Notes: generated by a model from the sequence alone, not told the origin. Counted from the first letter of the stretch, positions 11,501-27,226 are shown. The stretch: DNA of 64,000 nucleotides from Macrotrachela quadricornifera (GCA_022393335.1 JAJEKB010001194.1:30855-94854); one strand, 5' to 3'. Program-made: numbers and translations.

Positions 11501-13380
11501 CATTTTTCTGTTATACTTATTACAGCGCATAAAGTAGTTTGTTCTTCTAAATAACTTTTGTATTCTATCGTCAATTCTTGGTTTATACTTAGGTATGATA
11601 TACATGTGTTGTCAATGTGAGCTCTGATTACTAATGGATCTATCATCACAGAAGAAAAACTAAGTGTATCGTCTATTTTGATTAGAAAAATACAAATATT
11701 TTGTCGTTTCATATGTTTATTAGCGATAAAAATATTTCTTATCAATATTCTGCTTGTCGTTCCTCCATTTTTCAATCAGTATTCTATCAAATTTTAATAA
11801 GGTTTCACAAGAAAACTATCAGAAAATTTCTAGTGATCATTAAAATCCGTAAATTTTTTATTCTTCATCGTTAAATGGTTTTAATCTTTCAAGTCATCAA
11901 TTACGTTGATGCACTTTAAACAGAGCATGTATTCAAAATGTCATACTTGCAAAATTAGAAATTAATTTTAGGAAACCTTAAAGTTGTATTATCTTTCAAA
12001 ACAATTCTTATATTTCTCTTAAATAAGCATTAGTGCATCTTCATGCTTTATTTTTGATGAAAATAAGGTACACAGTCAAAAATAACTTCTAATTTCCTAT
12101 CCTTTTATCGTGTTCCGATAATCTGATCCCTTCGGTATGATCATATATCATCGATATAAGCGTATAAGAAAATAGTTTACATTTTTTTTGTTATTATTTC
12201 TTTTTGTATGAAACTAATGAATTGATCAGCTAGAATTTCTCAATTAAACGAATGAAATTTAAATAAATGTGAATCAGTAAAGCTAATTGATCATATACCT
12301 AGATAATCAATAATATCATAGGAAAAATTCTGAGTAATACAGTGCACATTAGTTTAGAAATTAATCATGCATCACATATTTATCCAATTAATTCAAATAT
12401 TAACTTTTTAACAAATTTCACGTCAAACAACTTCATTAAATTAATTATTATTTTTACATGAGTAAACAAATACAATTATTATGCCATAATTAATATCAGA
12501 TAGTATGTCGACGTTTATATTTGAGATTTTATCCCGTGATAGAAAAATAGGATTGGCGTATATAAATAAACCAGTTTTATTTTATTCTGATGGAATAGGC
12601 ACTCATCATTGTATACTTAAGAGTTTGCAAATAGAAAAATCATTGTATGTCTTTTTCTTTTATATTTGTATGCGTGTGTGCATCTTCTTAAAAAGAAAAG
12701 TTCTTTATTTTAGTTAAGCACAACACTAATCCATGTTTGTAACTTGTAGATGCAATTCATATTAGTATGGTAGTATAGGCAAATACAAAATAGAACTGAC
12801 GAATAAAAAAGACGCATGATACTCTTCTGCAGACTTATCTGTCTAATTGCAAAGAAAAGAGTCAACGATAAGGAAGACAAGATTCGCAGTTTAAATTACA
12901 GATGAATGTGGAATAGAGAAGGGTATAAAGAAAAGGCCTTGCTTATTTTGATATGCCTAGGAATAAAATAATTGAAGACAAAAAAAAAAAGAGAGGAGCG
13001 ATAAGAAGAAAAAACACTTCTACTGACCAAACTCAAATATATTTTGTTGATGTCTTCATTCTATTTATTGGTAAAGAGAGAAAAGAGAAATAACGCAAAA
13101 AAAAGCCTGGATCAATATAATTTGCGTACAAATCATTGTAAAATACGTCTAACCGATTGAAGTCGATTTGTGAGTATAAAAGACAGAAGAGGATATAAGC
13201 AAAAAAAACTACGATTCTTACGACTGTTTCATATCAAACATAACGATCAATATGTTGGTGTGACAGCTGTTAGATAGATTGCTGTACTATTTTCACACTT
13301 GTCATATGCACTTGGAAAGATTAATATAAAATAAAATATTTGTTTCGTTACTAATTTAGATTTAGTTATTAAATAAAGCA
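8526..13380. other. Intergenic, AT-rich, no gene seen
   Basis: About 4.9 kb. Frames near 11363-11775 (minus) and 12505-12717 (plus) are open for 60-90 codons, but their composition is dominated by Ile, Lys, Phe and Tyr without any motif, as expected by chance here. The left end may hold further decayed TPR sequence. The right end must contain the promoter of the SLC6 gene. Nothing else was recognised. Confidence 0.5.
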
Positions 13381-15776
13381 ATGGTTGATTTAAAAGAAAG
13401 AGAAAAATGGTCAGGTAATGCTGATTTTCTTTTTTCATGTATTGGTTATGCTATTGGTCTCGGCAATGTTTGGAGATTTCCTTATCTATGTTACGAACAT
13501 GGTGGAGGTGAGTTTAATCTTGCTGTTTTTTCTTTTTGATTTCTTATTAATGATCATTTCATTTTGTTTTAGGAGCTTTTCTCATTCCATATTATGTAAC
13601 ATTAATTTGTGGTGGTATACCTTTATTTTTTCTTGAAGTTGCCCTCGGACAATATACAAGTATCGGTGGTCTTGGTATATGGAAAATATGCCCCATTTTC
13701 AAAGGTGATTAATAATTATTTTATTTTAAAAGATAGAAATTTCATTCGATTTTTAATAAGGTGTTGGTTATGCTGCAGCAATAATAGCATTTTGGCTTAA
13801 TTGCTATTATATTGTTGTACTTTCGTGGGGTTTATATTATGCTTATAATTCATTTACTAGCTCATCATTATTACCGTGGTCTACATGCAATAATTGGTGG
13901 AATTTAGAATCCTGTCGTACATTAAAACAAATGCATAATTATTCAGAAATAGTATCAGCATCATGTTCATCACCAAGTCAAGCAACAAATACATCGTTCG
14001 AGACATGTTTAGATGATGCAATGGATGGTCTTAAGCAATATACAAGTCCGGTAAAAGAATTTTGGGAGTATGTGCTTAAAAAAAAAGAAAAAACATATGT
14101 TATTTAATTTAATATCATTTATATCTAGACGTAATGCACTTCAAATAACAAATGATATAAGTGAACCAGGATCATTGCGTATACCATTAGTTATAACATT
14201 AGCTATTGCTTGGATAGCATGCTATTTTTGTATTTGGAAAGGTGTTAAATGGACAGGAAAAGTTGTATATTTTACATCAATGTTTCCTTATTTACTTTTA
14301 TTTATATTACTTATTCGTGGCTTAACGTTAGATGGTGCCATGGATGGAATAAAATATTTATTTATACCTGATTTAAAAAAATTAAAAACATCTGCAGTAA
14401 AATTATTTTGAATATAATAAAAAATTTTCATATTTATTTTTATTTTTAAGCTTTGGATTGAAGCAGCGACACAAATATTTTTTAGTTATGGTCTTGGTTT
14501 AGGTGCACTAGTTGCATTAGGAAGTTATAATAAATATCATAAAAATTGTTATAGGTAAAAACTGATTTTAATTAAAATAGAATTAAATAAAAATAATATA
14601 TTTTGTAGAGATACACTTATTTTAGCTGCTTTTAATGAAGGAACTTGTTTAATAAGTGGTTTTGTCATTTTTTCTGTTATTGGATTTATGGCTAAGACTG
14701 AAAAAAAAGATATTAGTGCTGTAGCTGATTCAGGCAAATAGAATAATATAAATTTATTTTATAACAAGAAAAAAAAAACTTCTTATTCTAGGACCTGGTT
14801 TGGCATTTGTTGCTTATCCAGCTGCAGTTGCTCAATTACCATTTTCACCATTTTGGTCAGCACTCTTTTTTATTATGCTGATATTTATTGGTCTTGATAG
14901 TCAGGTTTTATTTCTATTTAATAAACGTGATTTTTTTATGTTTAAAAAAAAAGAATTTTTTAGTTTGTCACACTTGAAGGTTTTATAACAGCATGCGTTG
15001 ATGAATGGCCAATTTTTCGTCGTCGAAAAGAATTATTCATTGCTGTTGTTTGTTTTATATCATTTTTAATCGGTTTACCAACAGTTACTCAGGTAATTTT
15101 TATTCATATTAAAAAAAGAAAATTTTATGAATTTATGTTTGTATTTTTTTTAAAGGGTGGAATGTATGTATTTAAAATTCTGGATTATTATTCAGCTAGT
15201 GGTTGGTGTTTACTTGTATTACTTTTCTTTGAATGTATTAGTGTATCATGGTTTTATGGTGCCAATCGATTTTATGAAGATATTCACAGTATGATTGGTT
15301 ATTATCCTGGAAGATTTTGGAAATGGTGTTGGATTGTATTTACTCCTCTTCTTTGTACTGTAAGAAAAATAAAAATAAAAATAAAAATTTGTTTTTTTTA
15401 CTTAGTTTAAATTTTATTTTATTGTATTGTTTAGAGTATTGCAATATTTAGTCTTATAGAATATGAACCAGTGAAATATAAAAATTATCAATATCCAGAT
15501 TGGGCCGAATATATTGGTTGGTGTATTGCACTCTCATCAATTTTAGCTATACCAATTTATGCTATTATTTTATTTGCAAAACAAACTGGTTCAGTTAGAG
15601 AAGTAGGAAAAATTGATAGTTTTTAGTTTTTAAATTAGTTTGTTTTTTTTTATTTTTAGCGATGGAAAAAAATCACAACATCAACAATTAATCGAACTTC
15701 ATCGGCAGATGATGATGACAATGAAACAAAACAACGTATGCTTGTTGAACGTACAACAGCTATGACAAATCTTTAA
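13381..15776 (+). CDS. SLC6 family Na+/Cl--dependent neurotransmitter transporter (GABA/taurine/creatine-type)
   Basis: A 597-residue, 12-helix transporter built from 11 exons: 13381-13507, 13573-13704, 13761-14067, 14129-14396, 14451-14554, 14609-14733, 14792-14904, 14964-15092, 15156-15359, 15435-15602 and 15660-15776. SLC6 proteins import neurotransmitters or osmolytes at the plasma membrane using Na+ and Cl-. Evidence: TM1 [17 protein letters not shown], then GGGAFLIPY; a Cys-containing extracellular loop between TM3 and TM4 with several N-x-S/T sites; [45 protein letters not shown]; and [18 protein letters not shown]. These fit the GABA/taurine/creatine branch better than monoamine transporters, because Gly rather than Asp occupies the TM1 substrate position (YAIGLGN). 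The intron after 14733 appears to use a GC donor. Exact substrate cannot be read from sequence. Confidence 0.92.
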
Positions 15777-16899
15777 TTAAACTCTCTGTCGTTCGTTTGT
15801 TCGTTCTCTTTTTCTTTATTGTTCTTCATGCAGTAATCTAGTCATTATTATCATTCATAGATTGTAGATGTTATTTGGGATACATACATACATATATATA
15901 TATCTAGATATAAATAAACTATCAACAGGCACGCTTTGTTTCTATCAACAAACTCGTTAAAAGTCGATGATTAAACCTTAAATAAAAGAAAAGAAAAGAA
16001 AACGACATATAGATTAGTGATGACCTTGGTCTCAATCATCTTTCCTTTTCTATATGTTCGGAACGATCAACGGAAGAAGAAAAAATGAAGAGAACAGTTG
16101 ATAATGGCCAGTGCTATGTACTGTTCAATGTTAACTTATGGCTCTGTGACCTCGTGCCGATGTTGAACATCGACGAGACGAATATAAGCACGGAGAGAGT
16201 GTGTATGTGTGAGAGAAAAATACGCACCTTTCTTTCTCTATTTTTTTCTTTTCTTAATATGTCGTCAAGCTATTCACGTTTACTATTCTTACTACAACTA
16301 AAATGTTTTTCACTCTGTCTTTTCTTCATATTCAAATAGTTTTAAAATAAACTAGTGAGTAATATAAACAAGTAATAGACAAAAACATCTATATATAAAA
16401 GTTATCGTTCTTGATTTTCATCTTTTTCTTGTTTCTATTCATTTGAGATTAAACATTATCGTTTTTTTTTCTGTAACCGCTGATACATATATGCCATTCG
16501 ATTCCTGATAAAAATAATGATAGTAGAAAGAAAATAAATATTGGAATATATATATATGTTTAGTGGCATCCAAACAATAAATAATATAACGTTTTTACTT
16601 GAATAGTTTAAAAGGATAAGGTAAGTGAATTTGATTTGAATAGTGACGTCAAATCTTATATTCATTCAATTATAATAAAACAATATCGAAAAAATATATA
16701 TAACATGTGAAAGTAAGCTTCATCAGCATTTTTAACCTTTCCTTCGATTTTTTTTCTCTCTCTCTCCCTCTCTTCTCTACACTCGATAGTAGATGACGAA
16801 ACATACTATACGATTGTATGACATATGTACATTTAGTTATATGGCTCAATCTAACTTAAGAAAACATATTTAACCTTGATCTGTCATTGAAAATTTTAG
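15777..16899. other. Intergenic, no gene seen
   Basis: 3' flank of the transporter (AATAAA-like motifs near 15912 and 15979) and 5' flank of kinesin light chain. A pyrimidine tract (CT-rich, about 16748-16778) lies about 120 bp upstream of the KLC start. Short open frames at 16085 and 16456 have no protein-like composition. Confidence 0.55.
16892..16899 (+). promoter_or_regulatory. Splice acceptor directly before the KLC start codon
   Basis: ATTTTAG abuts the ATG at 16900. This is a good acceptor with no visible upstream coding exon, so it is either the end of a 5'-UTR intron or a spliced-leader trans-splice site. Bdelloid rotifers are known to trans-splice a leader onto many mRNAs. Confidence 0.45.
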
Positions 16900-18734
16900 A
16901 TGAGTACAACATATCTAACTCCTGATTTAACACATTCAACTCAATTAATTCTATCTAATCTTGAATCATTACGACATGAACATAATTTATTATTTTCATC
17001 AACAATTGATAAAGATAAATGTAAACATCTTCAACAATCTCTTGAATCTATTGATTTAGGTATTGATGAAGCATTTGTTATGTTACAACTTGATAATCAT
17101 TTAGAAAATCTTGATAATGAAACATATAGATTAATGTTACAAGTTCAAAGATTAACACAAGAAAATAATTGGTTACGTGATGAACTTTCATTAACAGAAA
17201 AACATTTAAAAACAAGTACACAAATTCAACAAGATTATGAACATCACATACATTTATTAAATGAATTATTAGCATCATCACAAACAACTTCAAATAATCT
17301 TAATTTAACAAATTTAATCGATATTGATAAAGATATATCAAATGAAACAACAGAGCAAATACAAAATAATTCAAGTATAAATTTTCAATCAAAAAATCAT
17401 TCTGAAATTCCACCACGTTTTCGTACACTACATAATCTTGTTATACAATATGCTCAAGCTGGTCGATATGAAGTTGCTGTACCATTATGTCGACAAGCAC
17501 TTGAAGATCTTGAAAAAACTCATGGTCATACACATCCAGATGTAGCAACAATGCTTAATATACTTGCATTAGTTTATCGTGATCAAAATAAATTTAAAGA
17601 AGCATTACAATTATTAACTGAAGCATTAACAATACGAGAAAAAACCCTTGGACATGAACATCCAGCTGTTGCTGCAACATTAAATAATTTAGCTGTACTT
17701 TATGGAAAAAAGAATAAATATAAGGAAGCAGGTAATGTTTATTTATTTATTTATTTATGTAATTTATTATTACTAATCTAAATATTTTATTTCTAATAGA
17801 ACCATTATGTAAACGTGCATTAGAAATTCGAGAAAAATTTTTTGGTATTGATCATCCAGATGTTGGAAAACAATTAAATAATTTAGCATTATTATGTCTT
17901 AATCAAGGTAAATATGATAAAGTTGAAGAATATTATAAACGTTCTATTGATATATATACAAAACATTATGGTAAAAATGATTCAAATGTATTTAAAACAA
18001 AAAATAATCTTGCATCAGCATATTTACGTGAAGGAAAATATAAATTAGCTGTTCAATTATATGAAGAAGTTTTATTAGAATCTCAGTTAATATCAAATGA
18101 ACAGTCTCAAACATTAAATTCTAATCGAGATAATACAATAATTATGACAACATTAAAAAATCTTGGTATGATTATGATTTCTTTTTTTTTCTTAAATTTC
18201 TTTTTTATTTTAGGAGCACTTTGTCGTCGACAAAGTCTTTACGAACAAGCTGATTTATTTGAACTATATGCAACAAAATCTTCACAAAATCAATTTGAAG
18301 TTATTAAACAAGCATTAAATATATTAAAAAAACTTCGATTTAATGATGATATTAATCATGAAATAATGCGACGTTCTCAAATATCTAATACACAAGAATA
18401 TGGAAAATTACGTCGTAGTGGTTCATTTCAAAAATTACGTCAAAGTATACGACGTGGTTCAGAAAAACTTGTACAAAAACTTCGTGGTACACCAACTAAT
18501 TTATCATCATATAATTCAATGCAATTTCAACAACAACAAGAAGATGGATTTATAAAACGTGCATCATCAATGTCTGTTTTAAATAATGGTTCACCCTCTT
18601 ATCCATTACAACAACAACAAACAAATCGTACATTAATAAATATATATTCTAGTGATCAACAACAACAACAAAATAAACAACAAATTAATTCTTCACCTCG
18701 TAGTCGATTGGCCAGTGCAGAAAATATTCATTAA
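16900..18734 (+). CDS. KLC: Kinesin light chain
   Basis: A 572-residue protein from three exons (16900-17731, 17800-18165, 18214-18734). KLC binds kinesin-1 heavy chains and selects cargo on microtubules. The N terminus is helical with a heptad coiled coil (about residues 60-130, including LMLQVQRLTQENNWLRDEL) that pairs with the heavy chain. From about residue 170 come TPRs with the KLC signature spacing: RTLHNLVIQYAQAGRYEVAV, HPDVATMLNILALVYRDQ, HPAVAATLNNLAVLYGKK and HPDVGKQLNNLALL. The C-terminal tail holds basic serine patches (RRSGSFQKLRQSIRRGSEKL, also typical of KLC) and Gln-rich runs. This is the conserved cytoskeletal KLC, distinct from the ART-linked TPR copy at 7.9 kb. The start is chosen because the ATG follows an acceptor and no upstream coding is seen. 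Confidence 0.95.
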
Positions 18735-18988
18735 TGATTTATTTAAATTAAACTTTACACTAGTCATTATTTACGAATGTATCTGTTTTTTTCTACATTC
18801 CATATACATTGTGTAATTAAACATGATGTTAACAAATTTTTTTTTTTCTGGGTGCTTTAATTGAAATGCTAAAAAAAAACAAAGAATCAAATTATTATAT
18901 AGTGTATATCTTTTTTTGTTGAAATAAAAAAAAAATTCTTAAGCGCGTATTAATATTTTATTATCATTATTATTTTTTTATTTATTTA

Positions 18989-20711
18989 ATGGCGTATTTA
19001 AAACGATATAATTATACGAATCCTCGTTGTACAACATTATTTCTTGAAAAATTTGGATTTCGAGATCAAGTATATAATAAGTTAAAATATTTCAGTGTTG
19101 ATTACTTTTCTTTTTTGATAGTATGGTTTTATAAAAGATCCACGACAAGAAAAAATTCAAGATTTTACATCTATTAATACAGTTTCATCATCCGATAATG
19201 AAACATGTAAAATCATATGAAATTAAATATTTAATATCTAATGAATACCGTTGGGTTTTTCTTTTAGCGGATATTGAATTAGATAAAATTAATACACAAT
19301 TAGCAGAAATGTTACGTGGTCTTGAATTGAGAAAACGTGCTTATTATGTTAATATGCCTAATATTGTGTATGTTATTGGTATGATGAAATTTAATAGAAT
19401 TTCTTGAAAATTGATATGAAAATATGATTTGATAGGAGGTTATCTATTTGATCCACTTCGAAGAGAACGTCGAGCACCATCAAATGATTGGAAATGGGAT
19501 ATTAATGAAAAGAAATTAGAAAAAATTCCTCCAATACCAGGTCATGGAAGAATTAATTTTGGTATTGCAGCTAATAATGGTGGATAAATATATATTAAGT
19601 TTTTATTCTATAGATTTGATAAAATGATAATTTTTTTTTTAAATATATAAATAGACAAAATGGTTGTTATTGGAGGAAATACAATATTAAATAAGTAAGA
19701 AATTTTGTGTAAATAATTATTTGACAATATATATCATTTATAGACCGACAGATACTTGTTATGTTTATGGACAGAACGATGATCAATGGGAAATATTACC
19801 ATCTTTACCAAATCCATTATGTGGTGAGAATAGAAATTGTATATCTACATCAATAATGTTGAATATTAGACATTCTTTTAAGTGCAATTCCTTAGTTTCT
19901 AGAGAGATTATTTTACAATAGCACAATATATATAGAATATTAATATATACCATTGTTCCCAGAAAAATTTTAATAAAATTAATCAATAAATTGATTATTT
20001 GATTGAGATTGTTTCATCAGTTCCAAATCATTTATTCTTTTCTTTATGTTTAGTCACGTCTACTAAAGATTGTTATATTTTATAGTATCTTTATTTTTCT
20101 TAGGTTCTGCTGTAACACTTGATGATAAAGATGCGTTATATGTTTTTGGTGGATATGATTTAGTTTCTGGTAATGTTTTATTTCGTAATGATTTCTTAGT
20201 ACTTGAAGATTTAACATCAAAAAAGTATAAAAAATAAATATTATTCTTTTTTATTTTAAAGAAAAAAAAAACAAATATTTTTAGATGGACAAAATTAAAA
20301 AATACATTTAATATAGAAAATAAATCTGAAACAGTTTTACCACGAGCACGTGCATTACTTGTTGTATGTGGTGATGATATAATAGTACCTAATGGTGGTC
20401 TTTTTGCATGTGGTGGTTATCATAAATCATTATCGGGTGAATTAATACCTGTACCAGAAATCTTATGTTATGATAAATCAACAAAAAATTGGATTTTTTT
20501 ATCTAATATACCTAATCTTAAAAAATTAAATATTTTTGCTATTAATAATAATATATTAACAATATCAGATAAAATAAAATCAGATAATCCTGATGAAGAA
20601 GATGATTTTATTCCAATATCAAAATATGATTTAGTTAATAGAAAATGGTTAATGATAGATCAAAAAGAAATTTCAAATACTCCAATTCAAGAAACAGAAA
20701 CAGATCAATGA
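18989..20711 (+). CDS. Kelch-repeat protein, family not assigned
   Basis: Eight exons (18989-19069, 19122-19206, 19268-19378, 19436-19579, 19655-19694, 19744-19823, 20104-20224, 20285-20711) sum to 362 residues in one phase. Kelch blade signatures are present: VYVIGGYLFDP, KMVVIGGN followed by CYVYGQNDDQWEILPSLP, ALYVFGGYD, and LFACGGYHKSLSGE with a later Trp (KNWIFLSNIP). A beta-propeller for protein binding is therefore likely. No BTB or BACK domain is seen upstream; the N terminus (MAYLKRYNYTNPRCTTL) and the helical piece LAEMLRGLELRKRAYYVNMP are not recognised. The tail is acidic (DNPDEEDDF). It starts 254 bp after KLC on the same strand. The first exon is the least certain, and the real start may differ. 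Confidence 0.75.
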
Positions 20712-20849
20712 CATTTTATTTCATATATACTTTTTTAAAAACAAACAAACAAACATGGAAATATACAATGTAAATCACTCTTAATCATATATATAAGAAA
20801 AGAAAATATGGCAAATATAGATACTAAGAGAAAAAAAAGAAACTAAATT

Positions 20850-23721
<2,872 letters not shown>

Positions 23722-24205
23722 TTTTTGATATTTTATTTATTTAAATAATGTCTTAAAACATTTGAATTTTTCACTAATATTAATACCAAAACAAATTAGT
23801 TTATTTTTGAAACTGTAATATTCATAAGTTCCATCTAATGATAAATTACATGGCAACAACCTCAAGATTGTAGCTATAAGAAATTAGTTTACAAACAGAG
23901 GTCACTCATTGACGAATATAAAATATATATTTATATATATTATTGAAAATATTAAATAATCATTTTTATAATTCAAATTCGAATAATTTCTATTTAAATA
24001 AATTAACTGATAATAAAAATATAGAAAACATTAAAAAAATTTAAATATATTTTTCTTTCATCTCACGTACTAGCAGTCTTTTTCGCTGTTTCTTTTTTTT
24101 TTCTTATATAAAGAGTAAGAGAAAAAGAAAATATCTACGAATCGATGAAGTCCTGAATAAAGGTTAAAAAACAATCACATATATTAAAATATCTAGTATT
24201 TAGAT
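23722..24205. other. Shared head-to-head promoter region (MAPK15 and KCNQ-like)
   Basis: 484 bp between two divergent start codons. It is AT-rich with a pyrimidine-rich tract and TATATAAA-like sequence near 24105-24112. There are no coding features. A bidirectional promoter is possible but only inferred from position. Confidence 0.45.
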
Positions 24206-26578
24206 ATGAGTATTCGACGTAAAAATACTATTCCATGTGGCTCAAATCTATCTCATTCTCGTGCATCAGTAGTATCACTTTATTCAGCAACACTTGATCC
24301 ACATGATGAAGATGATCGATATAAATTTTCTCGATGGTTTTCAAGAAAATTTATTCATAAAAATGAAATATATCATATTCTTGAACGACAAGAAGGTCGA
24401 GATACACTTGTTTATCATTTATTTGTATTTGGTTTAACTCTTATATCTCTTGTATTTGGTTCAATATCTACTATTGATGAATGGCGACCAGTATTAGATA
24501 CACCATTATATTATGGTGAATTAACTTTAGGTATATTTTTTGCTTGTGAATTATTATTACGTATATGGTCGGCTGGTTGTCTTGCACAATATCGAACATG
24601 GATTGGTCGTTTAGTGTTTATAACACGACCAGTCATTCTACTTGATATATTAACTTTATTGGGATTTACATTATCATTAGCTACAGGTATAAAAACAAAA
24701 GAATTTCCATCATTAACATTAAAATTTTTACCACCTTTACAAATGATTCGATTTTTACGTGTTGATAGACAATTATCATCATGGAGAATTTTAAAAGGTA
24801 TTATTATAACACATCGACAAGAGCTTACTGTTACATTAGTTATTGCATTCATGTTTCTTATTACTGGTTCTTATCTTGTTTATATTGCTGAAACACCTAT
24901 TAATCCTAATTTAAATACAGGACCATTTCGATCAGTAGCTGATACTATGTGGTTTTCAATTATCACGGTAATATTTATTCGAAAGATAGAAAATAAATTT
25001 TTCCTACATACTTCATCAGTTACTTGTGTTTTTCTTTAATTCAATTTTTCAGACATGTATATTAAATATATGAAGATAGTTTTTCTTTATTTTATATAGT
25101 CTATTTATACAGGTATTTTGTAAAATTATATCTCGTCTTTTGATAATATTCAAATATATCTGTTGTAAAACATTTTTATGATTTGAATATTTGAAAAGAA
25201 AAGTATTTACATAGTATTTTGTAGACATGATTTATAGGCATTTGAATCAATCTATTCGATATGTCAAATAGTAAGAAAGAAGAAATAAAAATGTTTTTGT
25301 TGTCTATCTTAGTGAGAATATATTAAATTTTGTAAAACAAAAAGAAAGCAAACAAATACTAAAGACATATAAAACATAATAAAAAAAAAAGAATTAATTC
25401 TGTTATTTGGTTTTTATTTAAAATGTTATATCAGATAAATAATAAATAATTTAATTGTAATAAAATCAATACTGATATGATAATATCTTATTTTAAAACT
25501 ATTATCTATTCAAAAAATAGAGTTTTCACAATTTCTATAATCATTTTAAAAAGAAATAAATTAGAAAATTTCAGATTTTAATCTAAAAAAAACAACTACA
25601 AATAATAACTTATTTGAAACTAAAGTACTAAACTACAAAATTACAATATATTGAACAGATCTAAACATATGTTAAACTTCACACTAAAATAAAATCTAAT
25701 CAAATTTAATTTCTTTTCTAAAAAATTCATATAGATGACAACAATTGGTTTTGGTGATCTTTATCCAACAACATATATTGCTAAAATGATAACATCAACA
25801 ATTTGTTTTCTTGGTGTTGCATTTTGGTGTTTACCAACCGGTATTATCGGAAGTGTATGTAACACTTAAACATTTTCTTTTTTCTTCATATACTTTTTTT
25901 AATTTTAAGGGTCTTGCTATAAAAGTTCAAGAACAAAAACGTGATGAAGCATTAAGTCGTTTAGTACCTGCTGCTGCAAGTGTTATACGTAATTGGTGGC
26001 GTCTTCGATGTACTTTTTATGGTGATCGTTTTATATCAACATGGAGAATTTATAAATTAAGTCAACGTCGTATTCATCTTTTTTCATCAACAAAATATGA
26101 TTCAAATCCAGTATCACCTATAAATTTATTTACAACAGATAATATACGTTCAGAAACAGATTCATTTCGATATAATACAACATCACATAGAAAATCAAAT
26201 CATATACGACGAAAATCCATAACAAGTATTGAAGATTTACCAAAACGATATTTAATAGCAATAAAAATAATTCGTATATTAAAATATTCTGTTGCTTGTA
26301 AAAAATTTCAAGAAGCAAAACGACCAATTGATATAAAAGATGTTGTTAAAGAAAACACTCAAATGAATAATCGTTTATCAAGTATGTTAAATGATGTTCA
26401 ACGTCGTTTAGATTTAGCATTAGGTACAACAAAATCAGCATCATATCTATCTGATGAACAAAAACGACAATTAAGTTTAAGTGCTCGTATTGAAAAAATT
26501 GAAGAACTAACAAATCAATTTGAAACAAAATTAACATATTTAGAACAATTAGCATTAGGATTAGTTGAAAATACATAA
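24206..26578 (+). CDS. KCNQ/Kv7-like voltage-gated potassium channel with GFG filter
   Basis: Three exons (24206-24967, 25735-25854, 25910-26578) encode 516 residues. The layout is that of a Kv7 subunit: N terminus, S1-S6, then a calmodulin-binding tail. KCNQ-like signatures include FIHKNEIYHILERQEG, the S2 stretch TPLYYGELTLGIFFACELLLRIW, RVDRQ with HRQELTVTL after S4, YLVYIAE at S5, and GIIGSGLAIKVQEQ after S6 with an IQ-like helix (PAAASVIRNWWRL). Helix B is KKFQEAKRPIDIKDVV. Oddities: the selectivity filter reads TIGFGD instead of TIGYGD, the S6 PAG is PTG, and S4 is poor in charge (one expected Arg is replaced by Pro). Overall it is shorter than vertebrate Kv7, mainly in the tail. The first intron, 767 bp, is about ten times the local norm. 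Confidence 0.88.
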
Positions 26579-26669
26579 GAAAAAAAGAAAAAGAAGAAAA
26601 AAAAAGAATATGTTAAATTTTTTCTTTTTTTTTTTTTGTAAAAATTATTTCTTAAAATAAATATTGTAT

Positions 26670-27226
26670 TTAACCCGCTGAATGAGGTCGTATAACATTA
26701 GTTGATGTAATTGGTTTATTAATTGGAACTGATGGAACAAATTCCGATTTTTTTATATTTAAATTTAATTCCCAATTTGTATTATATAAATCTGGTGTTG
26801 ATAATTGTATAACTGAAGATTCTAATTTAGATTTTTTTGGAATATATGATGGTATAAATTGTTTTTGTCTGTCTTGGTGAATTTTATTTAATTGTTCAAT
26901 AATTGATGTACGTGTACATTCTAATTGATATTGTTCTTTACGTAAAATATTTAAACGAATATTTTTTTCACGTTCATAATATTTTAATCGAACATCAAGA
27001 AGACGATCTTCACGTTTATTTTTTGCACGAATTTCATCACTTAATTCACTATATCGTTGATGAAATAAATCACTGTTTAAATTCTATTTCAAGAAAGAAA
27101 GAAAAAAAAAATTATATGATTTAAAATAAAGTCTAATCATCTTCTGTATGATAATAAATTCATTAATTGAAAAAACAAATATTAAAAATTAATCGATATT
27201 ACCGGTTTTGTTCGAGATAATGCCAT
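26670..27226 (-). CDS. Small coiled-coil protein, possibly CCDC190-like
   Basis: Two exons (27203-27226 and 26670-27083) give 145 residues. The first exon encodes only MALSRTKP. The middle is a charged helix rich in Arg, Lys and Glu (about residues 12-75), predicted coiled coil, with REDRLLDVRLKYYEREK and ILRKEQYQLE. The C-terminal third is Pro/Ser-containing without motifs. The pattern of basic helix and RKEQ-QLE spacing faintly resembles vertebrate CCDC190, but the resemblance is weak. No signal peptide or membrane segment. It is convergent with the KCNQ-like gene (91 bp apart). Function unknown. Confidence 0.6.

Noticed and set aside
11363..11775. Two overlapping minus-strand open frames of 80 and 91 codons
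   Set aside because: Mostly Ile, Lys, Phe, Tyr and Ser, no motif, no splice partner; expected by chance in this base composition.
12505..12717. Plus-strand open frame of 70 codons
   Set aside because: No motif or signal; ends in hydrophobic low-complexity sequence typical of translated AT-rich spacer.
24511..24852. Minus-strand open frame of 113 codons
   Set aside because: Complement of the KCNQ-like S2-S4 coding sequence, which has clear channel motifs.
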